A DNA stretch of 64,000 bases from CAVRUD01 sp963849635 (GCA_963849635.1 CAWKIA010000018.1:806001-870000), one strand, 5' to 3'; counted from the stretch's first letter, positions 32,082 to 40,866 are shown. Notes: generated from the sequence alone by a model not told the origin. Numbers and translations: made by a program.

Positions 32082-32917
32082 CGGCGAGCATCGCGAGCAA
32101 TCTGCGCGGCGGCAAGCATCTCGGGAACCGGTGCTTCGATGCCGGTCCACCGTGTGAAGGCGGCCGCACCCTGGTAGACGAGCATCGGCAAGCCATCCAG
32201 GGTGCTCAATCCCCGGCCGCGGGCGGCCGCAAGCAGATCGGTGTCCCTATACGTCAGATCGACCGCCAGCGCAGTCGCCGGCAGGAGATCGAGCAGGTCG
32301 AGGTCCAGCGGCGACTCACCCGGATGCCAACCCAGCGCCGTCGAATTGATCACGATGCCCGCGTCCGGCAGCGCCCGTTCGAGGCTCGATCGCTCAAGCC
32401 CAATCCTACCCATCTCGATGGAAGCGAGATCGGCGGCAAGAGCCGCGGAGCGCTCCTGGCCACGGTTCGCGACAACTATCCGAGCCACACCGAGCTCAGC
32501 CAGCGCGAGAACCACCGCCCGCGCCGCTCCACCAGCGCCAAGGACCAGCGCGGTTCTCCCTCCTGCGTCCGGGCAAACCTCCCGCAGGCTGGTCGCGAAC
32601 CCGACGATATCGGTGTTGTCGCCGGAAAGCTGGCCGTCACGGTGGACGATGGTGTTGACCGCGCCCGCCCGGACGGCCGTCTCCGAGACCGAATCCAGAT
32701 GCTCCATCACCGCCCGCTTATGCGGCACGGTCACGTTCGCCCCCATCACCTGAGGATGACGCAACGAAGCCACGCGGGCGGGCAGATCGGCCAATTCGGT
32801 CTGCCACAACTCGTAGGCGGCGTCGATCCCCCGAGCAGCAAGCGCCGCGTTCTGAATAGCCGGCGAGATCGAGTGCGCGACCGGATCCCCGATAAGCCCT
32901 ACCCGTCTCGTCGCCAT
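32078..32917 (-). CDS. aroE: Shikimate dehydrogenase
   Basis: It reduces 3-dehydroshikimate to shikimate with NADPH in aromatic amino acid synthesis, in the cytoplasm. Substrate-binding motifs HSISPAIQNAA, ANVTVPHK (catalytic Lys) and SGDNTD are present near residues 15-105, followed by the nucleotide loop GAGGAARAV and the late motif LVYQGAAAFTRWTG. At 279 aa it has the usual length. ATG 32917 follows AAAAGGAC. It sits 37 bases after mltG and overlaps the prepilin peptidase start by four bases, so the three genes form one operon. Confidence 0.95.
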   Translation of the reverse strand: MATRRVGLIGDPVAHSISPAIQNAALAARGIDAAYELWQTELADLPARVASLRHPQVMGANVTVPHKRAVMEHLDSVSETAVRAGAVNTIVHRDGQLSGDNTDIVGFATSLREVCPDAGGRTALVLGAGGAARAVVLALAELGVARIVVANRGQERSAALAADLASIEMGRIGLERSSLERALPDAGIVINSTALGWHPGESPLDLDLLDLLPATALAVDLTYRDTDLLAAARGRGLSTLDGLPMLVYQGAAAFTRWTGIEAPVPEMLAAAQIARDARR

Positions 32918-32954
32918 GGTGTCCTTTTCGAGTGCCGGATCACCGGCCTGAATG

Positions 32955-34050
32955 CTAGAAGTCGCAGGCCGAATCGCCGAGAAACTCGCACTCGTTCTGG
33001 AGCTGCTCGGGATACGTCGAGGCGAACGCATGGGTACCATCACCCTTGGCAACGAAATAGTAATAGTCGGAGCCATCAGGATTGAGCACCGCAATGATCG
33101 CCTGAGCACCTGGGTTGGCAATGGGGCCGGGGGGCAAACCCTGGTAGCTGTACGTGTTGTACGGATTGTCGATCTCGGTTTCTCCGGGCTGAACTTCAGG
33201 CCACCAATCTTTCTCATCGCCCAGCAATATACGCAACTGTTGGGTCAGCCTGAAGATACCCGTTCGTCTCTTCTGAACCAAGTCGATTCAGGTACACCTG
33301 GGCGATCGTCGGCCTCTCGGCATCATCGCCCGTCTCTCGCTCGACGATCGAAGCCAGCGTAATCACTTCGTGGATGCTCATCCCCATATCATCGGCGCGC
33401 TCTTCTAACTGCGGCGTGAATTCGTCATCGAACTTCATGAGCATCTGAAACACGAGGTCTTCTGGAGACCAGTCGGTGTTGACCTGGTAGGACGCCGGGA
33501 ATAGATAGCCCTCAAGCGATACATCGTCCGGCACGTCATCGAGGAAATCGAACTGGTCCCGCGGAAACTGGTCAACAGCCTCCATGAAGTCCTTTGCACC
33601 CCAAGGAAGGTCAGCCTCATCGACCACATCCGCCATCTGGCCGATGCGGAAACCCTCGGGAAAGACCAGCTCAACGGTCTCAACCGCCTCCCGATCTTCA
33701 CCGCCCTCTTCTCCGACATCTTCTCCCTCGACGGTGACCTGGTCGAGGATATCGTTGACGCTCATACCGTGGCGCAGCGTGTAGGTGCCCGGGGCAAGAT
33801 CATTGCCACTCAGTCGTAGTGCCGTCGTAAAGTAGAGTTCGCTCCGGACCATGTCGCCGTCGGAGAGGGTCTTGGCCAGCGAGTCGCCGTCGTCATCCTC
33901 GGAGATCCGCAGGTTAAACGGCCGCCCGATCAGCGGATCGGCCTCCTGGTCCTGGTAGTAGTCGAAGAAGGTCCGACCTCCGAGCGCGACCAGAATCGCC
34001 GCGGCGGCGATGGTTACGATCTTGAGCAGATGAACGAACGGTGAGATCAA
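32955..34050 (-). CDS. mltG: Endolytic transglycosylase MltG (YceG-like), one frame break
   Basis: MltG cuts nascent peptidoglycan glycan strands at the outer face of the cytoplasmic membrane. One N-terminal membrane span (VTIAAAAILVALGG) is followed by a LysM-like region (GTYTLRHGMSVNDIL) and the YceG core with the catalytic Glu in ITLASIVERET. Then follow LQADPTVAY, DNPYNTYSYQGLPPGPIANP and a C-terminal FVAKGDGTHAF. The core is split: near 33230 one base shifts the frame between DPTVAYIAG and the PYNTY part. Both halves are fully conserved, so a sequencing indel is likely. The proposed start is TTG 34050, ten bases after GGGAGG. Start codons of mltG and miaA are three bases apart and face away from each other. 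Confidence 0.9.
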
Positions 34051-34053
34051 AGC

Positions 34054-35149
34054 GTGATTCCCTCCCCGCCGCCTGAGACCACGCCCGATGCCAACCGGTC
34101 CGTGGAAAGCACGGAGGCGGCGCCGGAGCCAGCGACGGATCAACAACAGCCTATTCTAGTCAGCCCCCCAGAACCGGACAACCAACCGGGCGAATCGTCC
34201 GGTCTCCCACCGCTTGTCGTGGTCGCCGGACCGACGGCGGTCGGGAAGACCGGCCTGGGCATCGCCCTGGCCGAACAGTTCTCCGGCGAAGTCGTCAACG
34301 CCGATTCACGCTACCTCTTTCGCCGGCTCGACATCGGCGTAGCCAAACCGAGCATGACCGAGCGCCGCGGCATCCCCCACCACCTGATCGATCTCCTCGA
34401 TCCCGACGAGACGATGACCTTGGCCCGCTTTCAGGACCTGGCGATGGAGGCCATCGCAGCCATCCATGGGCGAGGGAAGTCTGCCCATCCTCGTGGGTGG
34501 GACACCGCTCTACGTCAACGCCATCGTCGAAGGGTGGCTCATACCGCGCGTCCCGCCAGACCCCGACTTCCGCGCCGCCCACGAGGCGGAGGTCGCCGCC
34601 GGCAACCTCCCTCACCTGATAGAACGCCTGGAGCGCGTCGATCCGGTCGCGGCCTCCCGCTCCAGGACAAATCCGCGCCGGATCATCCGGGCACTGGAGA
34701 TCTATCACTCTACCGGCACGCCCATGTCGCAGTTGGAGGGCAAAGGTCCGCGCCCGTTCCAGACCCTGGAGCTCGGCCTGACGATGCCACGCGACCTTCT
34801 GCATCGCGCCATCGACAACCGGATCGACGATCAGATCCGCCGCGGCCTGGCCGACGAGGTGCGAGCCCTGCTCAACTCCGGCGTCGCTGAGGGCGCCCCT
34901 GCGATGTCCAGCCTGGGCTACCGCCAACTCTTCCCGTACCTGCGCGGACAAGAGGACCTGGAGGAAGCGATCCGACGCATCAAAGTCGACACACACCGGT
35001 ACGTCCGCCACCAGGAGACCTGGCTACGCCGCAACCCAAACCTGATCTCCCTGGACGTGACCGAGCAGGGTTGGCAGAATCGCGCCGCGGCCATGATCAA
35101 GGCCTTCCTCTCCACCCCACCTCGTCCTCAGTCCGGAGTGCCTTCGTAA
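34054..35149 (+). CDS. miaA: tRNA dimethylallyltransferase, one frame break
   Basis: MiaA adds a dimethylallyl group to A37 of tRNAs reading UNN codons. The P-loop GPTAVGKTGLG, the NADSRYLFRRLDIGVAKP motif, and later LPILVGGTPLYVNAIVEGW, RTNPRRIIRALEIY and RYVRHQETWLRR all match the family. Near 34470 the frame shifts by one base between AIAAIHGRGK and LPILVGGT; the rest is intact, so a sequencing error is probable. The start is uncertain: GTG 34054 opens the frame, giving a ~50-residue Pro-rich leader before the P-loop that other MiaA proteins lack; GTG near 34102 is an alternative. It diverges from mltG. Confidence 0.9.
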
Positions 35150-35157
35150 GTTGAGAC

Positions 35158-35361
35158 CATGACTTGTGGAGGTTGCAGAAATGATGGGTGATTCCCAATC
35201 GGCGTACCGATGCGCGGCGCATCGAGGTCGCGAGCCGGCTTGAGCCGGCTTCCGTCCCAGAGGTGGCCCGGGGTCTTTTAGCCCCGGGCGGCGAGAAGGC
35301 GGCGTCCCCGTCCTGCCCACGCCGTCGAACACCACCGATCAATTCCGCGACATCCATCAAT
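35158..35361 (+). repeat. Dispersed ~205-bp repeat, copy 2
   Basis: This is the second copy of the element at 25231-25435, in the same orientation and also just downstream of a plus-strand gene. The GAGCCGGCTTGAGCCGGCTT and CCCGGGGTCTTTTAGCCCCG hairpins are better paired here. There is no coding content. Confidence 0.75.
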
Positions 35362-35529
35362 CCCAGGTGGAGTCACCTGGTTCTCGGCACGCTTGCCACC
35401 CAGCGGTATCATCTTCATGCAGTCCGATTCGCCGGACGGGCAGTCTCGTCACACCCCACCTGTATACTTGACCAAGTCGTAAGGAATAGGCGGCCCTATT
35501 GCCGCCCCACCGGAACGAGGGAAGAAATA

Positions 35530-36411
35530 ATGACGGCAGTGCAGCCAGATCCCGCCCAGGCAAGCCGCGGCTACGCCCACCCCGAAGTCCTTGTCTCGAC
35601 CGACTGGGTGGCGAACCACCTCAATGACCCGAACGTCCGGATCGTCGAGTCCGACGAGGACATCCTCCTCTACGATATCGGCCACATTTCCGGCGCCGTC
35701 AAATTGGACTGGCACACCGATCTCCAGAACCCGGTCGCCCGCGACTTCGTCGACAAGGCCGGGTTCGAGGACCTCATGAACCGGGCCGGCATCAAGAACG
35801 ACACCACCGTCGTCTTCTACGGCGACCGCAACAACTGGTACGCCTGCTACACCTTCTGGCTCTTCAAATACTTCGGCCACGAGGATGCCCGCGTGATGGA
35901 CGGCGGCCGGGCCAAGTGGGAAGCCGAGGGCCGGGCCTGGTCGCGCGACGTACCAAGCTTCTCCGGCGGCCGCTACACCGCCAAGGAGGCCGATCCGGCG
36001 ATCCGGGCCTTCCGCGACGACGTGCTCGCCCAGGTCAACTCGGGATCGCCCACCCTGGTCGATGTCCGCTCGCCCCAGGAGTACACCGGCGAAGTCATCC
36101 ACATGGTCAACTACCCTCAAGAAGGCGCCCAGCGCGGCGGCCATGTCAAAGGCGCAAAGAACATCCCCTGGGCCAAGGCCGCGAACGAGGACGGCACCTT
36201 CAAGGGTCCTGACGATCTCAAGTCGCTTTACGACGGCCAGGGCATCACTTCCGACAAAGCTGTTATCGCCTACTGCCGCATCGGTGAGCGCTCCAGCCAC
36301 ACCTGGTTCGTCCTGAAGTACCTCCTCGGGTACCCCAACGTCCGCAACTACGACGGCTCCTGGACCGAATGGGGCAGCATGGTCAACGTCCCGATCGAGA
36401 AAGGCGCATAG
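35530..36411 (+). CDS. Thiosulfate/mercaptopyruvate-type sulfurtransferase (two rhodanese domains)
   Basis: This cytoplasmic enzyme moves a sulfane sulfur from thiosulfate or mercaptopyruvate to an acceptor through a cysteine persulfide. Two rhodanese domains are seen: an inactive N-terminal one (residues ~20-140, with GHISGAVKLDW and DTTVVFYGDRNNW) and an active C-terminal one (LVDVRSPQEYTGE, then the loop YCRIGERSSHTWF with the catalytic Cys). The CRxGxRSSH loop favours the thiosulfate sulfurtransferase type. Length is 293 aa. ATG 35530 lies after GAGGGAAG. A Fe-S scaffold gene follows, so a sulfur-supply link is plausible. Confidence 0.9.
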   Translation: MTAVQPDPAQASRGYAHPEVLVSTDWVANHLNDPNVRIVESDEDILLYDIGHISGAVKLDWHTDLQNPVARDFVDKAGFEDLMNRAGIKNDTTVVFYGDRNNWYACYTFWLFKYFGHEDARVMDGGRAKWEAEGRAWSRDVPSFSGGRYTAKEADPAIRAFRDDVLAQVNSGSPTLVDVRSPQEYTGEVIHMVNYPQEGAQRGGHVKGAKNIPWAKAANEDGTFKGPDDLKSLYDGQGITSDKAVIAYCRIGERSSHTWFVLKYLLGYPNVRNYDGSWTEWGSMVNVPIEKGA

Positions 36412-36415
36412 ACGA

Positions 36416-36674
36416 GAGGGACAAGGCTACGGCCTTGAGGGGGACAGCGCTAAAGCGCTGAGGGGGACAGGGCTGCGGCCCTGAGGGGGAGAAGGGAGCG
36501 GGTAGGGGAACCATCTTAGGGGCGATGCATGCATCGCCCGGCCGCCGACCCCGACGCATCTGCGATCGCCACGGCAGTCGCGAACGCCAATCCCCTCCCC
36601 CTCAGCCCGCGGGGCTGTCCCCCAGCCGCAGGCTTCAGCCTTGTCCCCCTCAAGGCCGCAGCCCTGTCCCCCTC
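36416..36674. repeat. Paired arrays of small hairpin repeats in opposite orientation
   Basis: From 36416 to 36490 three 16-base palindromes (CAAGGCTACGGCCTTG, CAGCGCTAAAGCGCTG, CAGGGCTGCGGCCCTG) are separated by AGGGGGA, a 23-base period. From 36594 to 36674 related units occur in reverse orientation (spacer TCCCCCT), so the two arrays could pair with each other over ~250 bases. Between them lies a perfect 20-base palindrome at 36520-36539. No gene is present. The ribosome site of sufU falls just beyond. Confidence 0.8.
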
Positions 36675-36693
36675 ACGAGCGAAGCGAGACATC

Positions 36694-37137
36694 ATGGATC
36701 GTCAGGCTTACATCGAACACATCCTGGATCACTTCGAGCATCCCCGGAATAAGGGGCGGATGCCGGACGCCGACGTTCAGCTCGGCGGCGGCAACCCCGG
36801 CTGCGGCGACCTGATCACCCTCTATTTGAAGATCGGCGACGACGACCGAGTCGAAGCCATCACCTTCGACGGCGAGGGCTGCACCATCAGCCAGGCTGGC
36901 GGCAGCATCATCGCCGAGATGGTCGAGGGCATGACCCTCGACGAAGTCAAAGCCCTCGGTACCCACACCATGAACGAGGAAATGGGCGAAGACGTCGTCA
37001 AGAGCCGCGTCCGCTGCGCCACCCTGGCTCTCGGCACCCTCCAAGGTGCCGTCAACCTCTTCGAGCAGAACCGGCAGCGCACCGCCGCCGGAATCGAGCC
37101 GGTCATCGGCGACGAGGCGGTTCGGTTCGAGAATTAG
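36694..37137 (+). CDS. sufU: SufU/IscU-type Fe-S cluster scaffold
   Basis: It receives sulfur from a cysteine desulfurase for iron-sulfur cluster building. It has the family ligands: GNPGCGD (Cys, Asp), EGCTISQAGGSII (Cys) and VRCATLALGTLQ (Cys), in a 147-aa protein. The ~18-residue spacing after EGCTIS and the C-terminal extension fit SufU, the zinc-bound sulfurtransferase type of Gram-positive-like bacteria, more than IscU; that choice is inference. The start ATG 36694 has only a weak upstream site. Neither sufC/B/D nor the desulfurase is adjacent; the upstream neighbour is a sulfurtransferase. Confidence 0.85.
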   Translation: MDRQAYIEHILDHFEHPRNKGRMPDADVQLGGGNPGCGDLITLYLKIGDDDRVEAITFDGEGCTISQAGGSIIAEMVEGMTLDEVKALGTHTMNEEMGEDVVKSRVRCATLALGTLQGAVNLFEQNRQRTAAGIEPVIGDEAVRFEN

Positions 37138-37456
37138 CCTAGATCCCCTCATCCTTCGACGACAGGACTAGGGCGACTTCCGCTCGAAAGCACCTCTATG
37201 TAAGGCAGTCCAGTGTGTTTCTCCTTTTCATCCGCCAACCCGCTTCGCATTCAAATCCCAAGAAACAGGCGAACGCGCACAGGGGCGAGACGGCTCCTCC
37301 GCCTCAAGCGATGCCAGCCGGAATCACTGACTCCAGGCGGAATACAAGGTTAGGCTCATCTCGGAAGATCCTGGATGACGCGAACGTGCCATAGATTGCC
37401 ATCGCCCAGTCCGCGCCGATACCTGCGACATAAGGTCTCCTTTGCCCGGAGCTCAA
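37138..37456. other. Intergenic gap after sufU
   Basis: About 320 bases with no gene, repeat or clear hairpin that I can support. The end of it (CCCGGAGCTCAAATG) resembles the start region of the DUF2851 gene at 44058. Confidence 0.4.
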
Positions 37457-37684
37457 ATGTCAACTCAGCCCGCTCCACTTCCGATCGATCGCCTGTACGA
37501 GGGAATAGACCTGGAAATTGCGGTCTGCGCTGCGTGGAGGAGCAGCGCGTTTCCAACACCGCTGCGGACCGTGGCGGGACAAACCGTTGAGGTGATCCAC
37601 CGCGGCCGGTGCACCACACAGTTTCAGGGTGGGCTGGTGCTCCGGCTGACCGAGGCCGAGGTGGAGGCGCTGGCGGCGGACTAG
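37457..37684 (+). pseudogene. Truncated DUF2851 copy fused to an orphan tail
   Basis: This 75-residue frame begins at ATG 37457 after CGGAG. Residues ~15-47 (DLEIAVCAAWR, TPLRTVAGQTVEVIHRG) are nearly identical to the N-terminus of the full DUF2851 gene at 44058. After that the sequence switches to TTQFQGGLVLRLTEAEVEAL, ending AAD and stop, which is found again at 39009-39128. It therefore looks like a recombined relic, not a working gene. A GC-rich hairpin follows at 37711-37735. Confidence 0.6.
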
Positions 37685-37710
37685 CGGGCGTGAGGACCCA
37701 CGCGCGGGCC

Positions 37711-37735
37711 GGCCGGCGCCACAATAGCGCCGGCC
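37711..37735. terminator. Hairpin between convergent genes
   Basis: GGCCGGCGC and its complement flank a seven-base loop. It lies 26 bases after the relic's stop and about 50 bases beyond the end of the convergent Cys-rich gene. There is no T-tract. Confidence 0.45.
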
Positions 37736-37784
37736 CTTGCGATCACATGCCGAGCGAGAAGCCGCCGGGACCGCCCTGCCGGTC

Positions 37785-38897
37785 TTAGATCCTCGCGGCC
37801 ACGCAGGTCCCGTCGTCGTAGCGGTCGCAGACGCAGCCCCCGGGGCAGCCGACGCCGAAGGCCGGGGCGCAGCTGCCCCACAGGTGCCCGGCGCCGGGGC
37901 GGCCACGCAGTACCCGCCAAAGGCGTCGTCGCAGACGCAGCCCTCGGTACAGCCGGTGCCGTTGACCGGGGAGCAGCCGCCCCAGCACTGGCCCGGCGGC
38001 GGGGCGGCCACGCAGGTCCCGTCGTCGTAGCGGTCGCAGACGCAGTCCCCGGGGCAGCCGACGCCGAAGGCCGGGGCGCAGCCGCCCCCGCAGGTCCCCG
38101 GTGGCGGGGCGGCCACGCAGATCCCGTTGTTGGCCCTGTCGCAGACGCAGCCCCCGGGGCAGCCGACGCCGGCACCCGGGGAGCAGCCGCCCCAGCACTG
38201 GCCCGGCGGCGGGGCGGCCACGCAGATCCCGTTGGCGGCGTCGTCGCAGACGCAGCCCCCGGGGCAGCCGACGCCGTGGAGCAGGGAGCAGGCGCCCCCG
38301 CAGGCGCCCGGCGGCGGGGCGGCCACGCAGGTCCCGCCCTGGAAGCGGTCGCAGACGCAGCCCTCGGGGCAGACGACGGAGTTGTACGGGGCGCAGTGCC
38401 CGCGCAGGCGGCCGGCGGCGCGGTGGTCGTGGTGGTCGGCGCGGCGGTGGTCGTGGTCGGCGCGGCGGTGGTTGTGGTGGTCGTCGGCGCCTGGGTGGTG
38501 GGCGTCGTAGTCGGAGGGACGGTGGTGGTCGGTGGCACCGTCGTGGTGGAGGTAGTCGTGGGGGCAATGGTCGTCGTGGTGGTCGGCGCGTGCGTGGTCG
38601 AGGTGGTCGTCGGCGCGGCCGTCGTGGTCGTTGCCGGCGACAAGATGACGCCGGACCCGGTGCAATTCTGCGGCGGCATGCATCGAGAGTTGCCGTTGGC
38701 GTAGCCGCAGCAAACGCACCCAGTCTTGCAGACCCCAGGGTTGCTGGCGCAGACGACATTGCCGCATTGGGCTTGGGTCGCTTGTTGCGCACTGGCCCCA
38801 GCCCCGCCCCCAAGGCGAGAAGCGTCGCCACCAAGCCACGCGGGGTCTTCGGTGCGGCTAGAGATCGCGCTAGCGCATCAAATCGAGTGGGGTCCAG
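37785..38897 (-). CDS. Secreted Cys-rich protein with six to seven ~34-aa repeats and Thr-rich linker, several frame breaks
   Basis: The N-terminus (DPTRFDALARSLAAPKTPRGL, then hydrophobic LVATLLALGAGLG) matches the signal region of the two Cys-rich genes at 39967 and 41043, but the first codon is CTG (38897) where those have ATG. After one frame switch (~38790) comes a Cys-rich piece (CGNVVCASNPGVCKTGCVCCGYANGNSRC in two parts), a long Thr/Pro linker, then six to seven repeats of about 34 residues, each like CGGGCAPAFGVGCPGDCVCD and CVAAPPPG. Further switches lie in the linker (~38400) and near 37880; the last repeat ends TCVAARI and stop at 37785. The disulfide-rich repeats suggest an extracellular binding protein. 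Either a real gene with sequencing errors or a decaying one; the CTG start favours decay. Confidence 0.65.
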   Translation of the reverse strand: MDPTRFDALARSLAAPKTPRGLVATLLALGAGLGPVRNKRPKPNAAMSSAPATLGSARLGAFAAATPTATLDACRRRIAPGPASSCRRQRPRRPRRRPPRPRTRRPPRRPLPPRLPPPRRCHRPPPSLRLRRPPPRRRRPPQPPPRRPRPPPRRPPRPPRRRPPARALRPVQLRRLPRGLRLRPLPGRDLRGRPAAGRLRGRLLPAPRRRLPRGLRLRRRRQRDLRGRPAAGPVLGRLLPGCRRRLPRGLRLRQGQQRDLRGRPATGDLRGRLRPGLRRRLPRGLRLRPLRRRDLRGRPAAGPVLGRLLPGQRHRLYRGLRLRRRLWRVLRGRPGAGHLWGSCAPAFGVGCPGGCVCDRYDDGTCVAARI

Positions 38898-39008
38898 GGT
38901 GTAGACCTAACCGTGTGATCAATCGTACGGTGGGATTGGAAAGCCATCCTACGATAGATCAAGCGGCCGGACCGTCAACGGGTACCACGGTTCCGGCAGA
39001 TACGGTCA

Positions 39009-39128
39009 GTCGCACGACACGTAAGTCCAATTTTCACCACACAGTATCGGCGCGGGCTGGTGCTGCGGCTCACCGATGCCGAGGTGGGGGCCCTTACCGC
39101 GCCGGACCTGGAGCTGGCCGCCGACTAG
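39009..39128 (+). pseudogene. Orphan gene tail 1
   Basis: Forty codons read ARHVSPIFTTQYRRGLVLRL, then TDAEVGALTAPDLELAAD and stop. The same words end the relic at 37684 and, in shorter form, occur at 39509-39544 and 43549-43578. There is no start codon or ribosome site. It appears to be the 3' end of a gene whose body is gone. The stretch 38898-39008 before it shows nothing recognisable. Confidence 0.5.
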
Positions 39129-39154
39129 GAACGCCCACAAGTCATCCACCGGGC

Positions 39155-39185
39155 ACGGGGCGGCGCCACACCGGCGCCGCCCCGT
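39155..39185. terminator. GC-rich hairpin between orphan tail and small gene
   Basis: Thirteen base pairs (ACGGGGCGGCGCC and complement) around ACACC. It lies 27 bases after the plus-strand tail and five bases after the stop of the small minus-strand gene, so it could serve both. There is no T-tract. Confidence 0.55.
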
Positions 39186-39189
39186 TGCG

Positions 39190-39408
39190 TTAGTCGGTGA
39201 CCGGGAGGGTAGTCGGGCCGTGCCCGTGGCGGTAGAGCACGTAGTCGCCGAGCGGTGGCCGGATACCCACGCGGTGCCGTGCCCGCGCCCGAGCGAGCAC
39301 GGCGAGGCTCTGTGCACGCTGCTGCCGAAACCGGCCGGGCTTGTCGGCGGTCGTCTCGCGGAGCTCGGAAAGGCGGGGGATTGGGTTGTGGGGTTCCTGT
39401 TCGGCCAC
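39190..39408 (-). CDS. Small hypothetical protein (72 aa)
   Basis: I do not recognise it. GTG 39408 lies 12 bases after AGGA. The sequence (AEQEPHNPIPRLSELRETTA ... YVLYRHGHGPTTLPVTD) is polar and helical at the start, with a basic middle rich in Arg/Ala, and no signal or membrane segment. A hairpin directly follows the stop, which supports it as a real transcription unit. The high GC of the region makes chance open frames common, so confidence is limited. Confidence 0.4.
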   Translation of the reverse strand: MAEQEPHNPIPRLSELRETTADKPGRFRQQRAQSLAVLARARARHRVGIRPPLGDYVLYRHGHGPTTLPVTD

Positions 39409-39508
39409 TGTCGCCGGTCCTGGTAGGCGCGTGACCGGTTGGTACTGACCGCTGCAATGCAGGACCGATGCCGTGGCGGCGGGCTGGGGTACTAGTCGGC
39501 GTGCTAGG

Positions 39509-39544
39509 TTCGCCGCCGCCGAGCTGGACCTGACCGCCGATTAG
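39509..39544 (+). pseudogene. Orphan gene tail 2
   Basis: Twelve codons read FAAAELDLTAD and stop, matching the end of tail 1 (DLELAAD) and tail 3 (SELDLAAD). The upstream frame shows nothing related. Short, so only suggestive. Confidence 0.35.
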
Positions 39545-39823
39545 CCGGCGGCGTCGGCGGCGTCGGCAGAAGACGCCGCCGGTTGAGCCGGGGCCTTCGG
39601 AGAAGACGGGGCCTCGTTCCCGATCCACTCCTCGCAGGTCATGGGCGCGTCGGTATCCGTATGAGCCTGGCGATCGGGGGGCCTGCGGCAGCGAGGGACG
39701 AAGGGATGGGAGGGTACGGAACGGGGGCGGTGGTGGCGCGCGCAGGTAGGCCCCCTTCTCCCGCGGTCGTGGATGCGCGCCGTGACCGTGCCCCCTCGGG
39801 GGCGAACCCACGTCCGGCGAGGG

Positions 39824-39839
39824 CCTACGTATACGTAGG
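39824..39839. promoter_or_regulatory. 16-base perfect palindrome
   Basis: CCTACGTATACGTAGG lies 128 bases upstream of the Cys-rich gene start. It is unusually AT-rich and symmetric for this region and could be a repressor operator. No protein partner can be named. Confidence 0.35.
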
Positions 39840-39966
39840 TTCTCCCTCCCAGAAAGCGCCCCGGATAACCGCCGTTTGGCGGATGCGCCCCGCGGTCGGA
39901 CGCTCCATGCTGGGGTCATCCCGGCGGCGCCGTGGCCGCGACACCCGGATACCGGAAAGACGCGCT

Positions 39967-40866
39967 ATGGATCCCACACGCTTCGACGCCCTCGCCCGCT
40001 CCCTCGCCGCGCCCCAGACCCGGCGCAGCCTCCTCGGCTCGCTCGCCGCCCTGGGGGCCGGCCTCGCGGTCGGCGCCCGCGCCGCCTCCGCCCAGTCCTG
40101 CCCGCCCGGCCAGACCGCCAACAAGAAGGGCGTTTGCGCCTGCCCGGGCGGGACCGACGCCTGCAACGACGGCTGCTTCGCCCTGAAGCGCGACCCCGCC
40201 AACTGCGGGCGGTGCGGCAACGCCTGCCTCCCCGGCGAGGTCTGCCAGAAGGGAGAGTGCCGGTGCCCGCGCGGGGCGGCCTGCGGCTGCCCGGCGGGCG
40301 AGGTCCCGTGCAACGGGTCCTGCACCTCCGCGGACGCCTTCCGCTCGGACGCGGGCAACTGCGGCGCCTGCGGAAACGCCTGCGGCACCGGCGGCGACGA
40401 CTGCCGCGTCGCGCGCTGCGACGGGGGCGTCTGCGTCACGGATCCGCTGGACTGCGAGGACGGCAACCCCTGCACGTCCAACCGCTGCAACGGCGGGTGC
40501 GTCACCGGCTTCCTGTCGGGCGGGACCTGCTCCACCGCGGAGGTGGCGGACGGCACCTGCGAGACGGGGACCTGCGTCGCGAACCCCGCAACGACCACGA
40601 CCACCACGACCACCTCGACGACGACGAGCACGACCGAGCCGCCGACCACGGCCCCGCCGACGACCGAGCCGCCGACCACCACGACGACCACGACCGCGGG
40701 GCCGACCTGCGCCAGTCCCGGACTTTCCTGCGACTTTGAACTGGAGTGCCAAGACACCGCGGGCGGACCCCGATGCTGCGTTCCGTACGGTATTGCCCGC
40801 CGCAACGCCACCTGCGACAGCTGCTGCAGTGGTCGGTGCCTCCCTGGGAGCGCCGCCTGCGCCTAA
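39967..40866 (+). CDS. Secreted Cys-rich protein, Tat-type signal, Thr-rich linker
   Basis: ATG 39967 follows GGAAAGA. The N-terminus DPTRFDALARSLAAPQTRRS and LLGSLAALGAGLAVGARAAS resembles a Tat signal (twin Arg before the hydrophobic stretch), so export in folded form is likely. The mature part has about 35 Cys in EGF/metallothionein-like spacing (CGRCGNACLPGEVCQKGEC, NCGACGNACGTGGDDC, DGNPCTSNRCNGGC), then a Thr/Pro linker of ~40 residues, then a last Cys-rich module ending SGRCLPGSAACA. Length is 299 aa with an intact frame. The leader and first ~100 coding bases are nearly identical to those of the next gene. Such proteins are common in Thermomicrobia-like genomes by my recollection; function is unknown. 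Confidence 0.8.
   Translation: MDPTRFDALARSLAAPQTRRSLLGSLAALGAGLAVGARAASAQSCPPGQTANKKGVCACPGGTDACNDGCFALKRDPANCGRCGNACLPGEVCQKGECRCPRGAACGCPAGEVPCNGSCTSADAFRSDAGNCGACGNACGTGGDDCRVARCDGGVCVTDPLDCEDGNPCTSNRCNGGCVTGFLSGGTCSTAEVADGTCETGTCVANPATTTTTTTTSTTTSTTEPPTTAPPTTEPPTTTTTTTAGPTCASPGLSCDFELECQDTAGGPRCCVPYGIARRNATCDSCCSGRCLPGSAACA

Larger units (their letters stand above)
39409..39966. other. Gap holding an orphan tail and a palindrome
   Basis: No complete gene is seen in these ~560 bases. They hold orphan tail 2 (39509-39544), a perfect 16-base palindrome (39824-39839) and, from about 39913, a leader conserved with that of the next Cys-rich gene. Confidence 0.5.

Noticed and set aside
36416..36674. 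CRISPR-like array
   Set aside because: Units are palindromic with 7-base spacers of constant sequence; no unique spacers and no cas genes.
37785..38400. CRISPR-like ~100-bp direct repeats
   Set aside because: They are in-frame protein modules with conserved Cys.
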